DNA of 64,000 nt from Pseudomonas putida (GTDB lineage: Bacteria; Pseudomonadota; Gammaproteobacteria; Pseudomonadales; Pseudomonadaceae). The notes beneath the pieces were generated by a model that made no database searches, was not told the origin of the DNA, and worked only from the letters and a program-made list of their open reading frames with translations. Both the position numbers and the translations under genes were made by a program. Below are positions 18,254-27,101 of this stretch, in pieces. The DNA lies in assembly GCF_028682455.1 (NCBI RefSeq), contig NZ_JANHLD010000002.1:868001-932000 (forward strand), read 5' to 3'. Within the stretch, counting starts at the first letter, position 1. Each line of letters starts with the position of its first letter.

Positions 18254-19975
18254 ATGTTCGAGTTACCTCCCCACTGGGCCCTGTGGGCAACCTGCTGCCT
18301 CGCCGCTCCAGCGGTGGCCACCGCGCAACCCCAGGTCGCGCCACCCAACCCGTACCTGGCCCAGTCTTACAACAACCAGACCCACTGGAACGATGGCGCC
18401 TCGGACAGCACCGCCCTCAGCGTGGCACGGGGTTCGTACAAGATGACCCCGGATGCCTACCGGGTGGTGCCCAACGAATCGGGCAGCCTGATGCAGTACA
18501 CCGACAAGGTGAACGGCACCGACGTGTACTGGTACTGGGCCGGGTTTTCGCTGCGCAAACTCAAGATCGCCGATGACTTCAAAATCACCGAGATCGCCCG
18601 CGTCGACCTGCCGGTCAAACTGCCCAACTACACGCCGGTGACCGCCGAGCAACGCCTGGAGCAAGCCGCGCAGACCCGCAAGTTCCTCGATGCCAAGGAT
18701 GAGAAAGGCCTGCTGGACTACATGCAGGCACAACCCAACCGCATGCTGACCGGCACCTCCGACCAGCTGCTGGGCGGCGCGATCTACTCGCTGCTGACCC
18801 GCGACAACGCCTTCATCGGCGCCAGTGCCCGCCGGGTGTTCCGCATTGACCAGAACGACCCCGGGGACCCGTCTTCGGGCATGAAACTGACCCAGGAAGT
18901 ACAACTGCCCGACGCGTTGTTCGACAACGAGAAGACCAAGCGCAGCGTCCGCATCCCGGTGGACACCGCCTTTGGCATGGGCATGACCCTCAACGGCTAC
19001 CTGGTGGTCAACACCATGGGCGGCACCGTGGCGACCCTTGACCGCACCACCCTGAAACTGATCGACAGCTACCGTATCGAAGGCACCGACGAAGTGTTCC
19101 TCAACTCCTTCGCAACCGGTCCTGAAGTGGATGGCGGTGCGGTGTACGTCGCCTCCAACCAGAACATGTACCGGCTGGTGGTCGACAAGCACGGCAAGAT
19201 CCACGCCGACGACGCCAGCGGCGCCTGGAAAGCGCCGTATGAGCGCGGCCTGCGTTTCACCTCGGTCAAAGTCGGCGACGGCACCGGCTCTACCCCGACC
19301 CTGATGGGTTATGGGCCGGACGAAGACAAGCTGGTGGTGTTCACCGACGGCTCGAAGAAGATGAACCTGGTGGCCATGTGGCGCGACAAGATCCCGGCTG
19401 GCTGGAAACAGAAGCCTGGGACCTTGTCGCCACGGGTAGCCGACCAGCGTGCGGTCGACCTGGGGGACGCGATTCCGGTCGTGCAATCGGAGCAATCGGT
19501 GGCGGTGTATGACGGCCATGCCTTCGTGGTCAACAACATCCCGGCGCAAGACAAACCGGCCCTGGACAAGTCGGGCTACTACGTCACCATGCTCAACGGC
19601 ATGACCCGCCCGGCCGCCAAGGGCGTGGCCATGCTCAAGTGGGACAGCGCCAAGGACCAGTGGAACACCCTGTGGACCCGTACTGACGTCGGCTCTGTGT
19701 CGGTGGTGCCAATGATCAGCGGTGGCAGCCGCATGGCCTTGATCAACGGCGTCTACACCGCACGCCAGGGCGAGGGGTACCACATCGGCATGGACCTGGA
19801 CACTGGCAAGACCGTCCTGGAAATCGCCACCGGCAGCGACCCGGTGTTCAATGGCATGTATGCCCCGATCAAAGTCGATGCCCAGGGCCGCTTGATGTAT
19901 GGCATGGCCTTCGGCCTGGTACTGATGGACACCCACCGCATGCAGAAAATCGAGCAGGTTGCGAAGCGCCAGTAA
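18254..19975 (+). CDS. Exported protein of unknown function, predicted beta-propeller
   Basis: The 573-aa protein starts 'MFELPPHWALWATCCLAAPA' followed by 'VATAQPQ', an export signal with an unusually uncharged n-region, cleavage expected near residue 25. The rest lacks membrane segments and shows repeated short strand-turn-strand units ending in 'GYLVVNTMGGTVATLDRTTL', 'GGAVYVASNQNMYRLVVDKH', 'DGHAFVVNNIP' and 'GRLMYGMAFGLVLMDTHR', suggesting a periplasmic propeller of the PQQ/YVTN type. No catalytic motif was recognised, and the PQQ-enzyme Trp-docking signature was not evident. It stands alone between the racemase operon and a thiolase gene, followed by a strong terminator. It could bind the substrate or assist DUF1302/DUF1329 in envelope transfer (inference). 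AAGGAAGGA lies upstream of the ATG. Confidence 0.7.
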   Translation: MFELPPHWALWATCCLAAPAVATAQPQVAPPNPYLAQSYNNQTHWNDGASDSTALSVARGSYKMTPDAYRVVPNESGSLMQYTDKVNGTDVYWYWAGFSLRKLKIADDFKITEIARVDLPVKLPNYTPVTAEQRLEQAAQTRKFLDAKDEKGLLDYMQAQPNRMLTGTSDQLLGGAIYSLLTRDNAFIGASARRVFRIDQNDPGDPSSGMKLTQEVQLPDALFDNEKTKRSVRIPVDTAFGMGMTLNGYLVVNTMGGTVATLDRTTLKLIDSYRIEGTDEVFLNSFATGPEVDGGAVYVASNQNMYRLVVDKHGKIHADDASGAWKAPYERGLRFTSVKVGDGTGSTPTLMGYGPDEDKLVVFTDGSKKMNLVAMWRDKIPAGWKQKPGTLSPRVADQRAVDLGDAIPVVQSEQSVAVYDGHAFVVNNIPAQDKPALDKSGYYVTMLNGMTRPAAKGVAMLKWDSAKDQWNTLWTRTDVGSVSVVPMISGGSRMALINGVYTARQGEGYHIGMDLDTGKTVLEIATGSDPVFNGMYAPIKVDAQGRLMYGMAFGLVLMDTHRMQKIEQVAKRQ

Positions 19976-19993
19976 GCGCCACACAGCAACAAA

Positions 19994-20033
19994 CAGAACG
20001 CCCGGTGCCTTGCACTGGGCGTTCTGCGTTTTG
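19994..20033 (+). terminator. Rho-independent terminator after the beta-propeller gene
   Basis: CAGAACGCCC (19994-20003) pairs with GGGCGTTCTG (20017-20026), with additional pairing inside the loop (GGTGC / GCACT), followed by CGTTTT. It begins 18 bp after the stop codon. Confidence 0.85.
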
Positions 20034-20074
20034 GCGGGGGGTGAGTGCTGGCTTGCTGGCGGTGGTGCCTGGAT

Positions 20075-20385
20075 TACGACCGCTTTGCGGTCGATCGCGG
20101 GCAAGCCCGCTCCCACAAATACCGCGCAGGCCAGCAAGAGCGCAGCGAATTGTGCTCTTGATCTTGATCTTGCTTTTGACCTTGCTTTTGATCTTCAGGC
20201 CCCGTTAACCAGAAGGGCCGAACGGAGGTGTCGTGGAGGGGCTAGCGCGCAGCGCCTTCGGCGAATGCCGAAGATGCGAAGCGTAGAGTTGCTTGCAACT
20301 CGTAGCTCGCAATGCCCCGTAGCGACACCGCAGTGAGGGGACCCGGAGCGCAGCGTAGGGCCCCTGGTGGGGCAAGAATTTTTTG
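20075..20385. repeat. REP plus composite intergenic repeat
   Basis: After a REP ('gcgatcgcgggcaagcccgc'-like, about 20070-20117), a roughly 250-bp segment begins 'ccagcaagagcgcagcgaat' (20131), continues with the low-complexity run 'cttgatcttgatcttgcttt', then 'ggccccgttaaccag' (about 20200) and ends '...gtagggcccctggtgggg' near 20372. A shortened copy of the same composite, missing the middle, lies at about 38368-38443, and a fragment in inverse orientation at 364-390. No coding function is apparent. Confidence 0.7.
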
Positions 20386-20733
20386 CTTACTTTTTTTTTC
20401 GACTGAAAAAAAGGAAGGCGCCGTAAGGGCGCAAAGGTGAACCGGCATCACCTTGGCAAATGGATATGCTCCCCCCCCTTGAAACCCAAACAAAGGTGTG
20501 GCCTGGATTACGACCGCTTTGCGGCCGATCGCGGGCTCCCACAGGTACCGCGCAAGCTTACTTTTTTTTCGACTGAAAAAAATAAGGCGCCGTAAGGGCG
20601 CAAAGGTGAATCGGCATCCCCTTGGCAAATGGATATGCTCACCCCCCTTAAGACCCAAACAAAGGTGTGGCCTGGATTACGACCGCTTTGCGGCCGATCG
20701 CGGGCAAGCCCGCTCCCACAGGTACCGCGCAAG
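20386..20733. repeat. Tandem duplication of a ~175-bp intergenic unit
   Basis: Two units, 20386-20556 (171 bp) and 20557-20733 (177 bp), follow each other directly. Each runs 'cttactttttttttcgactg', 'gcgccgtaagggcgcaaagg', 'ggcaaatggatatgctc', 'acccaaacaaaggtgtggcc', then a REP 'gaccgctttgcggccgatcg', and ends 'acaggtaccgcgcaag'. A third unit begins at 20734 and stops at once. The length difference is mostly 'caagcccg' missing from the first copy's REP. Each unit opens with a T-run/A-run hairpin around 'cgactg'. No gene is supported in 20034-20833. Confidence 0.85.
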
Positions 20734-20833
20734 CTTACTTCGGGCTGGGCCAACCAAAATGGATCAACACACAATACAACCTGCAGCCACAAAAAAGCCG
20801 GGCACAAGGCCCGGCAAACACTACAGCGCGATA

Positions 20834-22024
20834 TCAGCCACGACCGTACAACGTCACCACACAAGCACCACCCAGCCCCAGGTTGTGCTGCAGTGCAAGA
20901 CTGGTACCTTCCACCTGACGCTTGTCAGCAGTACCGCGCAACTGATGCGTCAGCTCATAGCATTGAGCCAGCCCCGTCGCCCCCAGCGGATGCCCCTTCG
21001 ACAGCAACCCACCCGACGGGTTGGTAACCACCTGCCCGCCATAACTGTTGTCGCCATCGAGCACAAAACGCTCCGCCCCACCCACCGGGCACAGCCCCAG
21101 CGATTCATAGGTCAGCAACTCGTTATGGGCGAAGCAGTCGTGCAGTTCGACCACACGAATATCCTGCGGATCGACACCAGCCTTCTCGTACACCGCCTTG
21201 GCCGCCCGCTGCGCCATGTCGAAACCAACCACTTCGATCATCGACATGCTTTCGTGGCAAACCGCGGTATCGGTGCTCAACGCCTGGGCCAGGATCACCA
21301 CGTCGGTGTTCAGGCCATGCTTCTTGGCGAAGGCTTCGGAGCAGATGATCGCCGCCGCCGCACCGCAGGTCGGTGGGCAGGCCATCAGCCGGGTCATGAC
21401 GCCCGGCCAGATCACCTGGTCGTTCATTACGTCCTCGGTGGTGATGACCTTGCGAAACAGCGCCAACGGGTTGTTGGCGGCGTGGCGGCTGGCCTTGGCG
21501 CGAATGGCCGCAAAGGTGCTCATCTGCGTGCCGTACTTCTGCATGTGCTCACGACCGGCGCCGCCGAACATGCGCAATGCGCTTGGCATGCCGACCACTT
21601 CGGCCGTCAGCTCGTCGATCACCGATTGGGTCATGTGCGTGGTCGCGCCAGGACGGTCGCCCCACGCCGATTTCAGCGCACCGGGCTGCATCTGCTCGAA
21701 GCCGTAGGCCAGGGCACACTCGACCGCCCCGCTCTCCACCGCCTGGCGCGCCAGGAACAGCGCGCTGGAGCCTGTGGCGCAGTTGTTGTTGACGTTGATC
21801 ACAGGGATACCGCTCATGCCCACTTCATACAGCGCCGCCTGGCCGCAGGTGGAGTCACCGTACACATAACCGGCAAAGGCTTGCTGCACCAGGCCGTAAT
21901 CCAGGCCGGCATCTTCCAGGGCCAGGCGGATGGCTTGCGAACCCATTTCGATATAGGTACCGCTGGTGCCCGGTTTGACGAACGGAATCATACCGACGCC
22001 CACAACGTAAGGTTTTTGCGACAT
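20834..22024 (-). CDS. SCPx-type thiolase (lipid-transfer protein family), copy 1
   Basis: The 396-aa thiolase-fold protein carries the nucleophile Cys82 in 'VNNNCATGSSALF', 'VVELHDCFAHNELLTYESLG', 'NPSGGLLSKGHPLGATGLAQ' and 'LQHNLGLGGACVVTLYGRG'. These blocks match the thiolase domain of mammalian sterol carrier protein X, which cleaves 3-oxo-acyl-CoAs with an alpha-methyl branch. The HDCF and GHPLGATG segments favour thiolase over the retro-aldolase (Ltp2) branch, and no DUF35 partner gene is adjacent. Two paralogues lie at 30093-31277 and 43039-44226. It is the distal gene of a long minus-strand operon, 84 bp after DUF1329, and is followed by the repeat-rich gap. The start ATG at 22024 has GGAG 7 nt upstream. 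Confidence 0.88.
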   Translation of the reverse strand: MSQKPYVVGVGMIPFVKPGTSGTYIEMGSQAIRLALEDAGLDYGLVQQAFAGYVYGDSTCGQAALYEVGMSGIPVINVNNNCATGSSALFLARQAVESGAVECALAYGFEQMQPGALKSAWGDRPGATTHMTQSVIDELTAEVVGMPSALRMFGGAGREHMQKYGTQMSTFAAIRAKASRHAANNPLALFRKVITTEDVMNDQVIWPGVMTRLMACPPTCGAAAAIICSEAFAKKHGLNTDVVILAQALSTDTAVCHESMSMIEVVGFDMAQRAAKAVYEKAGVDPQDIRVVELHDCFAHNELLTYESLGLCPVGGAERFVLDGDNSYGGQVVTNPSGGLLSKGHPLGATGLAQCYELTHQLRGTADKRQVEGTSLALQHNLGLGGACVVTLYGRG

Positions 22025-22108
22025 CACGGATCTCCAGAATTTCAGACAGCTTCAAGGGAACTTCGGCGCTGACCGCCCCGGCGGGACGATCAGCCGATAC
22101 CAACAGGT

Positions 22109-23479
22109 TTAGCGAATACCGGCGTTACGCAGCGCCGCCGGGGTGAACTCGTTGACGCTTGGCTGATAGGCGTAATTGATGCCTTGCTTGTTTTCGTTGC
22201 CCAGGTTCGACACCACGTAGCGCCCGGCGATCAGGTCGTAGGTGCCGATGCCGGCAAACGCGGTCAGCTTCTGCACATAGTCGGTGTAGGTATGCCCTTC
22301 GCTGACCCGCCACAGTTGGCCACGGCCGTCGTACTGGTCGATCTCGACCGCGGTCCAGGTGTCTTCGTCGAAGAACATGTGGCGCTTGGCATAGATGTGC
22401 CGGGAGCCAGCCTTGAGCGTGCCCACCACTTCCCAGACCCGATGCAGCTCATAGCGGGTCAGGTCCTGGTTGATATGGCCCGGCTGGATGATGTCGCTGT
22501 ACTTGAGCGACGGCGACTGCAACTGGTAGCTGTTGTAGGGAATGTAGACCTCCTTCTTGCCCACCAGCTTCCAGTCGTAGCGGTCCGGCGCGCCGTTGTA
22601 CATGTCGGCGTTGTCGGCGGTACGCAGGCCGTCGGCGGCCGTACCCGGGCCGTCGTAGGCCACCTGTGGCGCCCGGCGCACACGGCGCTGGCCGGCGTTG
22701 TAGGCCCAGGCCATGCGCGGCTCGGCCACCTGGTCGAGGGTCTCGTGGATCAGTGTCACGTTGCCGGCCATGCGTGCAGGTGCCGTTACGGTCTGCTTGG
22801 CGAAGAACAGGATGTTGTCGATGTCCTTGGGCTTGGCGTCGGCCATGATCCACGGGAAACCGGTGGCGATTTCGATCTGCACCGGGGTGAAGCTGCCGTT
22901 GACCTGCGGGGTGGCCTGGACCTGGGAGTTGATGTAGTTGTGGCCGCGGTAGCGGGTCAGGTGGTTCCACACCACTTCCAGGCCATTCTTGGGGATCGGG
23001 AAGGCATAGTAGTGGATCTGGTTGAAGTTCTTCAGCGAGTAGCCATCGTTGGCCGCTTCGGTGGTCACTGCGCTTTTCTTCGCTGCGTCATAGGCCAATT
23101 GCGGCATGACCGCGCTGCGCTGGGTCTTGTACACCGGCATCTTGTAGGTGTCGGGATAGCGTTTGAACAGGGCGAGCTGGCCGGGGGTCAGCTTGTCCTT
23201 GTACTGCTCGGCCGTGGCGGCGGTGATGACGAACAGCGGCTTTTCATCGGCATAGGGGTTGCCCATGAAGCCGTTTTTAACCGGGGCGGCATCGGCCTTG
23301 AGGCCGCCGGTCCAGGCCGGGATGCTGCCGTCGGCGTTGCCGGCTTTTTCCGCGCCCACCGGGGTGAGGCTGGTGCCAAGCCTGGCCGCTTCTTCCGGGG
23401 AAACGGCAGCCATCACACTGGCGGCCACCAGGGACAGGCTCAGGGTGCAAGCGGTGAATAGAAGACGTGCAGGTTTCAT
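22109..23479 (-). CDS. DUF1329 outer-membrane-associated protein
   Basis: The 456-aa protein has a Sec signal peptide ending near 'SVMAAVSPEEA' (residue 24). It then has the DUF1329 hallmark blocks: 'LGTSLTPVGAEKAGNADGSI' and 'PAWTGGL' near residue 35, 'YKMPVYKTQRSA', 'MAWAYNAGQRRVRRAPQVAY', and C-terminal 'RHMFFDEDTWTAVEIDQYDG'. DUF1329 proteins have a LolB-like fold and are almost always encoded next to DUF1302; they are thought to work in the periplasm with hydrophobic molecules, but no activity is established. AGAGAGGAA lies before the ATG. The upstream DUF1302 frame runs 203 bp into this gene. Confidence 0.92.
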   Translation of the reverse strand: MKPARLLFTACTLSLSLVAASVMAAVSPEEAARLGTSLTPVGAEKAGNADGSIPAWTGGLKADAAPVKNGFMGNPYADEKPLFVITAATAEQYKDKLTPGQLALFKRYPDTYKMPVYKTQRSAVMPQLAYDAAKKSAVTTEAANDGYSLKNFNQIHYYAFPIPKNGLEVVWNHLTRYRGHNYINSQVQATPQVNGSFTPVQIEIATGFPWIMADAKPKDIDNILFFAKQTVTAPARMAGNVTLIHETLDQVAEPRMAWAYNAGQRRVRRAPQVAYDGPGTAADGLRTADNADMYNGAPDRYDWKLVGKKEVYIPYNSYQLQSPSLKYSDIIQPGHINQDLTRYELHRVWEVVGTLKAGSRHIYAKRHMFFDEDTWTAVEIDQYDGRGQLWRVSEGHTYTDYVQKLTAFAGIGTYDLIAGRYVVSNLGNENKQGINYAYQPSVNEFTPAALRNAGIR

Positions 23480-25325
23480 TGTTGTTTTTCCTCTCTGATG
23501 GGGGGCAGAAGTTCACGCCGAAGCTGAGGGCGACGTAGTCGCGATCAGTGTTGGTGTTCCACTTGCCGCCGAAGTAGTCGGTGTAGCTGAGACTGGCGGT
23601 GTAAGTGTTCAGGTATTCGGCATCCAGCCCCAGGCTCACGGCCTTGGTGCCTTCCTCGAAGTTCGGGCCAACACCGTCCACGTCATGGGACCAGGCAATG
23701 TTGGGCGACAGGTTGATGCCGGCAATCACGTTGGGGTAGTCGAACTTGCCGCGCAGGCGATAGCCCCAGGAACTGCTGGTGTAGAAACCGTGGCTGTTGC
23801 ACTCCTGCTGCGGGTTGCTGGCCGCAGTCACGCCAGGCTGGCCTGGCACGGGCTGGATGGAGCCCACGCACACCGCCTGGTTGACCAACTGGCCGGCGCC
23901 GAACACGGTGCTGCGGCCAAAGCGCAGGTCGGTGCCGTCGCTGGACCCCAGGCCGTTGATGTGGTTGTAGCCCACCTCGCCCACCAGGGTCAGGCGGTCA
24001 CTGCCCAGCACCTGATCGAAGAACTTCGTGGCACTGACCTGCGCCTGCAGCACCGGCATGCGCTTGTAGCCTTGGAGCTCGGCACCGGCGACGTTCTGCG
24101 AATTGCCGCTCAGGAACAGCGGCGAGGCCACGTTGCCCAGGGCCGCGAGGTTGAGGTCGCCACCGTTGAGGTTCAGCGGCATGTTCGGCCGGTAGCTGAC
24201 CTCGCCACCCACCGAGATGCCGTCGACGTTGGTGGCAAAGCTCACCCCGTACAGGCGCACGTCTTCGGGGTAGACCGCGTTGTAGCTGGCGCTGCGGATG
24301 GCCGCGACCTGGTTGCTGGTGTCGGTGGCGCGCGTGAAGTTCAGGTTCGGGTTACGGCTGTGGTAGTTCATGGCGTAGAAGCCGAATTCGGTTTCGTTCA
24401 GCTCCGGCACGTACCAGCGCAGTGCCAGGCCGTACTGGCCGCTGTCGCGGGCGTCACGGGTCTTGGCACGTGGAACGTAGGCATTGTCGGTCACACCCGG
24501 GGTGCCGGTGTTGTTGGCCACGCCCGGCGGCAGGTCAAGGCCGGCCAGCACGACACGGTCGGTACAGCCTTCGGGGATGACGTCGTTGCCGAAGAAGGTG
24601 CCGCAGTTGTCGATTACCGAGCTTTCCCACTCGATCTGGTAGAACATCTCGGCGGTCAGGCTGTCGGTCAGTCCCTGGGACAGGTAGAACATGTTGACCG
24701 GGATCAGGCCTTCCTTCACCTCGGCGCCAGGGCGGCGCAAGGCAGCGACGTCGATGGGGTTGATGCTGTTGATCGAGTTGCCGATGAAGGTGCTCTCGCC
24801 CCAGCTCACCACCTGCTTGCCGACCCGCACGTTGCCGGGCAGCGAGCCCAGGTTGTAGTTGTGGTAGACGAAGCTGTCCAGGAACATGGCCCCGGACGAT
24901 TTGGCCGCGCGGTCACGCCCGCTGTCGTCGATGTCGTAGAACGGCCGGCTTTCATCCTTGAGCTCGAAGTCGTACCAGTATTTGCCGCGCACGAACGCGC
25001 CGCTCTGGCCGTACTTGAGTTCCAGGTCATGCACGCCCTTGAAGATCTTCGAGAAAGTTTCGCCCTTCTTGAAGTTCAGGCGGTTGTCGTCGCTGGTGCG
25101 CGAGGCCGAGTTGCCGCGCACCCCTTGGGAGTTGAAGTTGGAGATGAAGTCCGGGTCGGGGCCGCGCACTGCCCAGCTGGCGCCGATCGACAGCGACGAA
25201 TCGAAGCTGCCCTGGATTTCGCCAATGCTGAAATCCTTGGCATTGGCCTGTGATTGAACGGCAATGGCAACGGCGACGGCCAGCAGGTGTGGGGCGCGGC
25301 CTCCACATAGTCTCGTCAGGTTCAT
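23277..25325 (-). CDS. DUF1302 outer-membrane protein with apparent stop-codon loss
   Basis: From the ATG at 25323-25325 (GGAG 7 nt upstream) the protein has a signal peptide ('HLLAVAVAIAVQSQANAKDF') and a long beta-rich DUF1302 domain: 'SLSIGASWAVRGPDPDFISN', 'GAFVRGKYWYDFEL', 'VRVGKQVVSWGESTFIGNSI', 'YTDYFGGKWNTNTDRDYVAL'. A normal family member would end with the outer-membrane C-terminal Phe, here 'ALSFGVNF' (codon 606, 23508-23510). The next codon is TGC (23505-23507) where TGA would be expected. Translation therefore continues 76 codons, first to the DUF1329 start region and then out of frame through it to 23277. DUF1302 proteins are predicted porin-like channels for hydrophobic compounds. 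The extension is probably recent or a sequencing error. Confidence 0.85.
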   Translation of the reverse strand: MNLTRLCGGRAPHLLAVAVAIAVQSQANAKDFSIGEIQGSFDSSLSIGASWAVRGPDPDFISNFNSQGVRGNSASRTSDDNRLNFKKGETFSKIFKGVHDLELKYGQSGAFVRGKYWYDFELKDESRPFYDIDDSGRDRAAKSSGAMFLDSFVYHNYNLGSLPGNVRVGKQVVSWGESTFIGNSINSINPIDVAALRRPGAEVKEGLIPVNMFYLSQGLTDSLTAEMFYQIEWESSVIDNCGTFFGNDVIPEGCTDRVVLAGLDLPPGVANNTGTPGVTDNAYVPRAKTRDARDSGQYGLALRWYVPELNETEFGFYAMNYHSRNPNLNFTRATDTSNQVAAIRSASYNAVYPEDVRLYGVSFATNVDGISVGGEVSYRPNMPLNLNGGDLNLAALGNVASPLFLSGNSQNVAGAELQGYKRMPVLQAQVSATKFFDQVLGSDRLTLVGEVGYNHINGLGSSDGTDLRFGRSTVFGAGQLVNQAVCVGSIQPVPGQPGVTAASNPQQECNSHGFYTSSSWGYRLRGKFDYPNVIAGINLSPNIAWSHDVDGVGPNFEEGTKAVSLGLDAEYLNTYTASLSYTDYFGGKWNTNTDRDYVALSFGVNFCPPSERKNNNETCTSSIHRLHPEPVPGGRQCDGCRFPGRSGQAWHQPHPGGRGKSRQRRRQHPGLDRRPQGRCRPG

Positions 25326-25407
25326 GATGACTCCGGTATTTAGGTGCGCGAGGAAGGCGTGCCGCACTCAGGGGTGCGGTTCTGGTCTCTGCGAAAACGC
25401 AAGAAGC

Positions 25408-25429
25408 GCGTGGCCTTCCCTGGCCACGC
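25408..25429 (-). terminator. Intercistronic hairpin between ligase and DUF1302 genes
   Basis: An 8-bp perfect stem (GCGTGGCC 25408-25415, GGCCACGC 25422-25429) with a 6-nt loop stands in the 117-bp gap. A smaller stem (CCGCAC/GTGCGG) follows near 25364-25380. No clean T-tract follows on the minus strand, so partial termination or mRNA stabilisation is more likely than full termination. Confidence 0.5.
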
Positions 25430-25442
25430 CGTGCTCAGGAAC

Positions 25443-27005
25443 TCAAGCGATCCCGCGGGTCTGGTTTTTCCAGAACGGCTTGCGCAGCTCGGTCTTCAAG
25501 ACCTTGCCGACACTGGTCAGCGGCAACCCGTCGCGAAACTCGATGCTGCGCGGCACCTTGTAGCCGGCGATGCGCTCGCGGCAGTGACCGATGATTTCTT
25601 CGCCGCTGGCCGTCATGCCCGGCTTGAGAACGATCACCGCGTGTACGCTCTCGCCCCATTTCTTGCAGGGAATACCGATCACCGCGCTTTGCGCCACCGC
25701 CGGGTGGCTGGCAATGGCGGTCTCGACCTCGGCGCTGTAGATGTTTTCGCCGCCGCTGACCACCATGTCCTTGAGCCGGTCGCAGACGTAGACAAACCCG
25801 TCGTCGTCCATGTAGCCGCCGTCGCCGGTGTGCATCCAGCCGCCGCGCAGGGCCTCGGCGGTAGCCTCGGGCTTTTTCCAGTAGCCGAGCATCACGTTCG
25901 GGCCACGGACGATGATCTCGCCCACGGTGCCACGTGGCACTTCGTTGTCGTGGGCGTCGACGATGCGCACTTCCACACAAACGCCGGGCAGGCCGGCCGA
26001 GTACATCTTGCCGCTGGCCTGGTGCTCGGCGGTGTGGTGGGCGGGGCCGAGGGTGGTGGCTACCGGTGCCAGTTCGGTCATGCCGTAGCCCTGGGAGAAC
26101 TCGGCGTTGGGGAACATGGTGCGGGCGCGGTCGAGCAGCGACGGGGTAATGGTCGAAGCGCCATAGCCGACCCGCTTCAGGGCACTGAGATCGATATGCG
26201 CGCATTCACGCTGCTGGCAGTCGAGCAGCATCTGGATCATGGTCGGCGCCAGCAGCACCTCGGTGACCTGCTCCTGCTCGATGGCCTCGAGCGCGCTCTT
26301 TGGCGTGAAACCGGGCAGTATGATGTGGGTGCCGCCGGTGATGAACAGCGACACCATGGCGGCGAAGTCGGCCAGGTGGAACATCGGCATCGAATGCAAG
26401 AAGCGTGCATCGGCGCCGCACCTGCCGCTACACACCGAGTTCATGGCCGAGAAGCCGACATTGGTGTGGCTGAGCATGACCCCCTTGGGGAAGCCCGTGG
26501 TACCGCCGGTATAGAAAATACCCAGCAAGGCATCGCCACCGCGCCGCGCATCTTCCACCGCGGCGCTGTTGGCAATCAGGGTTTCGTAGTCGAGCATCCC
26601 GGCCGGGGTCGGGCCGTTGCCGGCGTAGATCACGTGGCGCAGGGTCTGGGCCTGTTCGAGGATGGTGCGGCCGATGTCCTTGTGCTGGTCGTCAACGATC
26701 AGCACCGTGGTTTCCGAGTCGTCCAGCGAGTAGACGATCTCGGCCACGCTCCAGCGAAAGTTCACCGGGTTGACCACCGCATCGGCCCACGGCACCGCCA
26801 GGTAGTACTCCAGGTATCGCTGGCAGTTGAGTGCAAGCATCGCCACACGATCGCCGCTGGCAACGCCCAGACCCTTCAGTGCACCGGCAAGCCGCGCCAC
26901 CCGGTCGCCATACTCGGCGTAGGTGGTGCTGCGGCCCTCGGCACGGATGGCCACTGCATGCGGTCGGCTCTGCATATGACGATGCAGCCCTTGAGTGATG
27001 TACAT
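25443..27005 (-). CDS. AMP-forming fatty acyl-CoA ligase
   Basis: The 520-aa ANL-superfamily ligase has the P-loop 'IFYTGGTTGFPKGVMLSHTN' (residues about 162-181), 'QGYGMTELAPV', 'GWMHTGDGGYMDDDGFVYVC' hinge region, and C-terminal 'VGKVLKTELR' with the catalytic Lys of adenylation. It forms acyl-CoA from a free acid with ATP to AMP. Within this operon it would activate the acid that feeds the acyl-CoA dehydrogenase encoded 96 bp upstream. The ATG at 27003-27005 has GGAG 7 nt before it; four more codons are open to a TTG. The substrate is presumably long-chain or branched (inference from neighbours). Confidence 0.9.
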   Translation of the reverse strand: MYITQGLHRHMQSRPHAVAIRAEGRSTTYAEYGDRVARLAGALKGLGVASGDRVAMLALNCQRYLEYYLAVPWADAVVNPVNFRWSVAEIVYSLDDSETTVLIVDDQHKDIGRTILEQAQTLRHVIYAGNGPTPAGMLDYETLIANSAAVEDARRGGDALLGIFYTGGTTGFPKGVMLSHTNVGFSAMNSVCSGRCGADARFLHSMPMFHLADFAAMVSLFITGGTHIILPGFTPKSALEAIEQEQVTEVLLAPTMIQMLLDCQQRECAHIDLSALKRVGYGASTITPSLLDRARTMFPNAEFSQGYGMTELAPVATTLGPAHHTAEHQASGKMYSAGLPGVCVEVRIVDAHDNEVPRGTVGEIIVRGPNVMLGYWKKPEATAEALRGGWMHTGDGGYMDDDGFVYVCDRLKDMVVSGGENIYSAEVETAIASHPAVAQSAVIGIPCKKWGESVHAVIVLKPGMTASGEEIIGHCRERIAGYKVPRSIEFRDGLPLTSVGKVLKTELRKPFWKNQTRGIA

Positions 27006-27101
27006 GCTGAACTCCAAATTGCTTTTTATTTTTGGATTGATTTGGATCGTGTCGCGCTGTGCGGCGGGCCGACGCCAGGTCGGCCCTGCCGGCCATCAGG
27101 G

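Noticed and set aside
20386..20733. CRISPR array
   Set aside because: Only two long units with an embedded REP and no short regular repeats with unique spacers; no cas genes nearby.
23277..25367. Natural fusion of DUF1302 with a C-terminal domain
   Set aside because: The tail is the out-of-frame reading of DUF1329 coding sequence and is Arg/Gly-rich, so it is not a domain; stop-codon loss explains it better.
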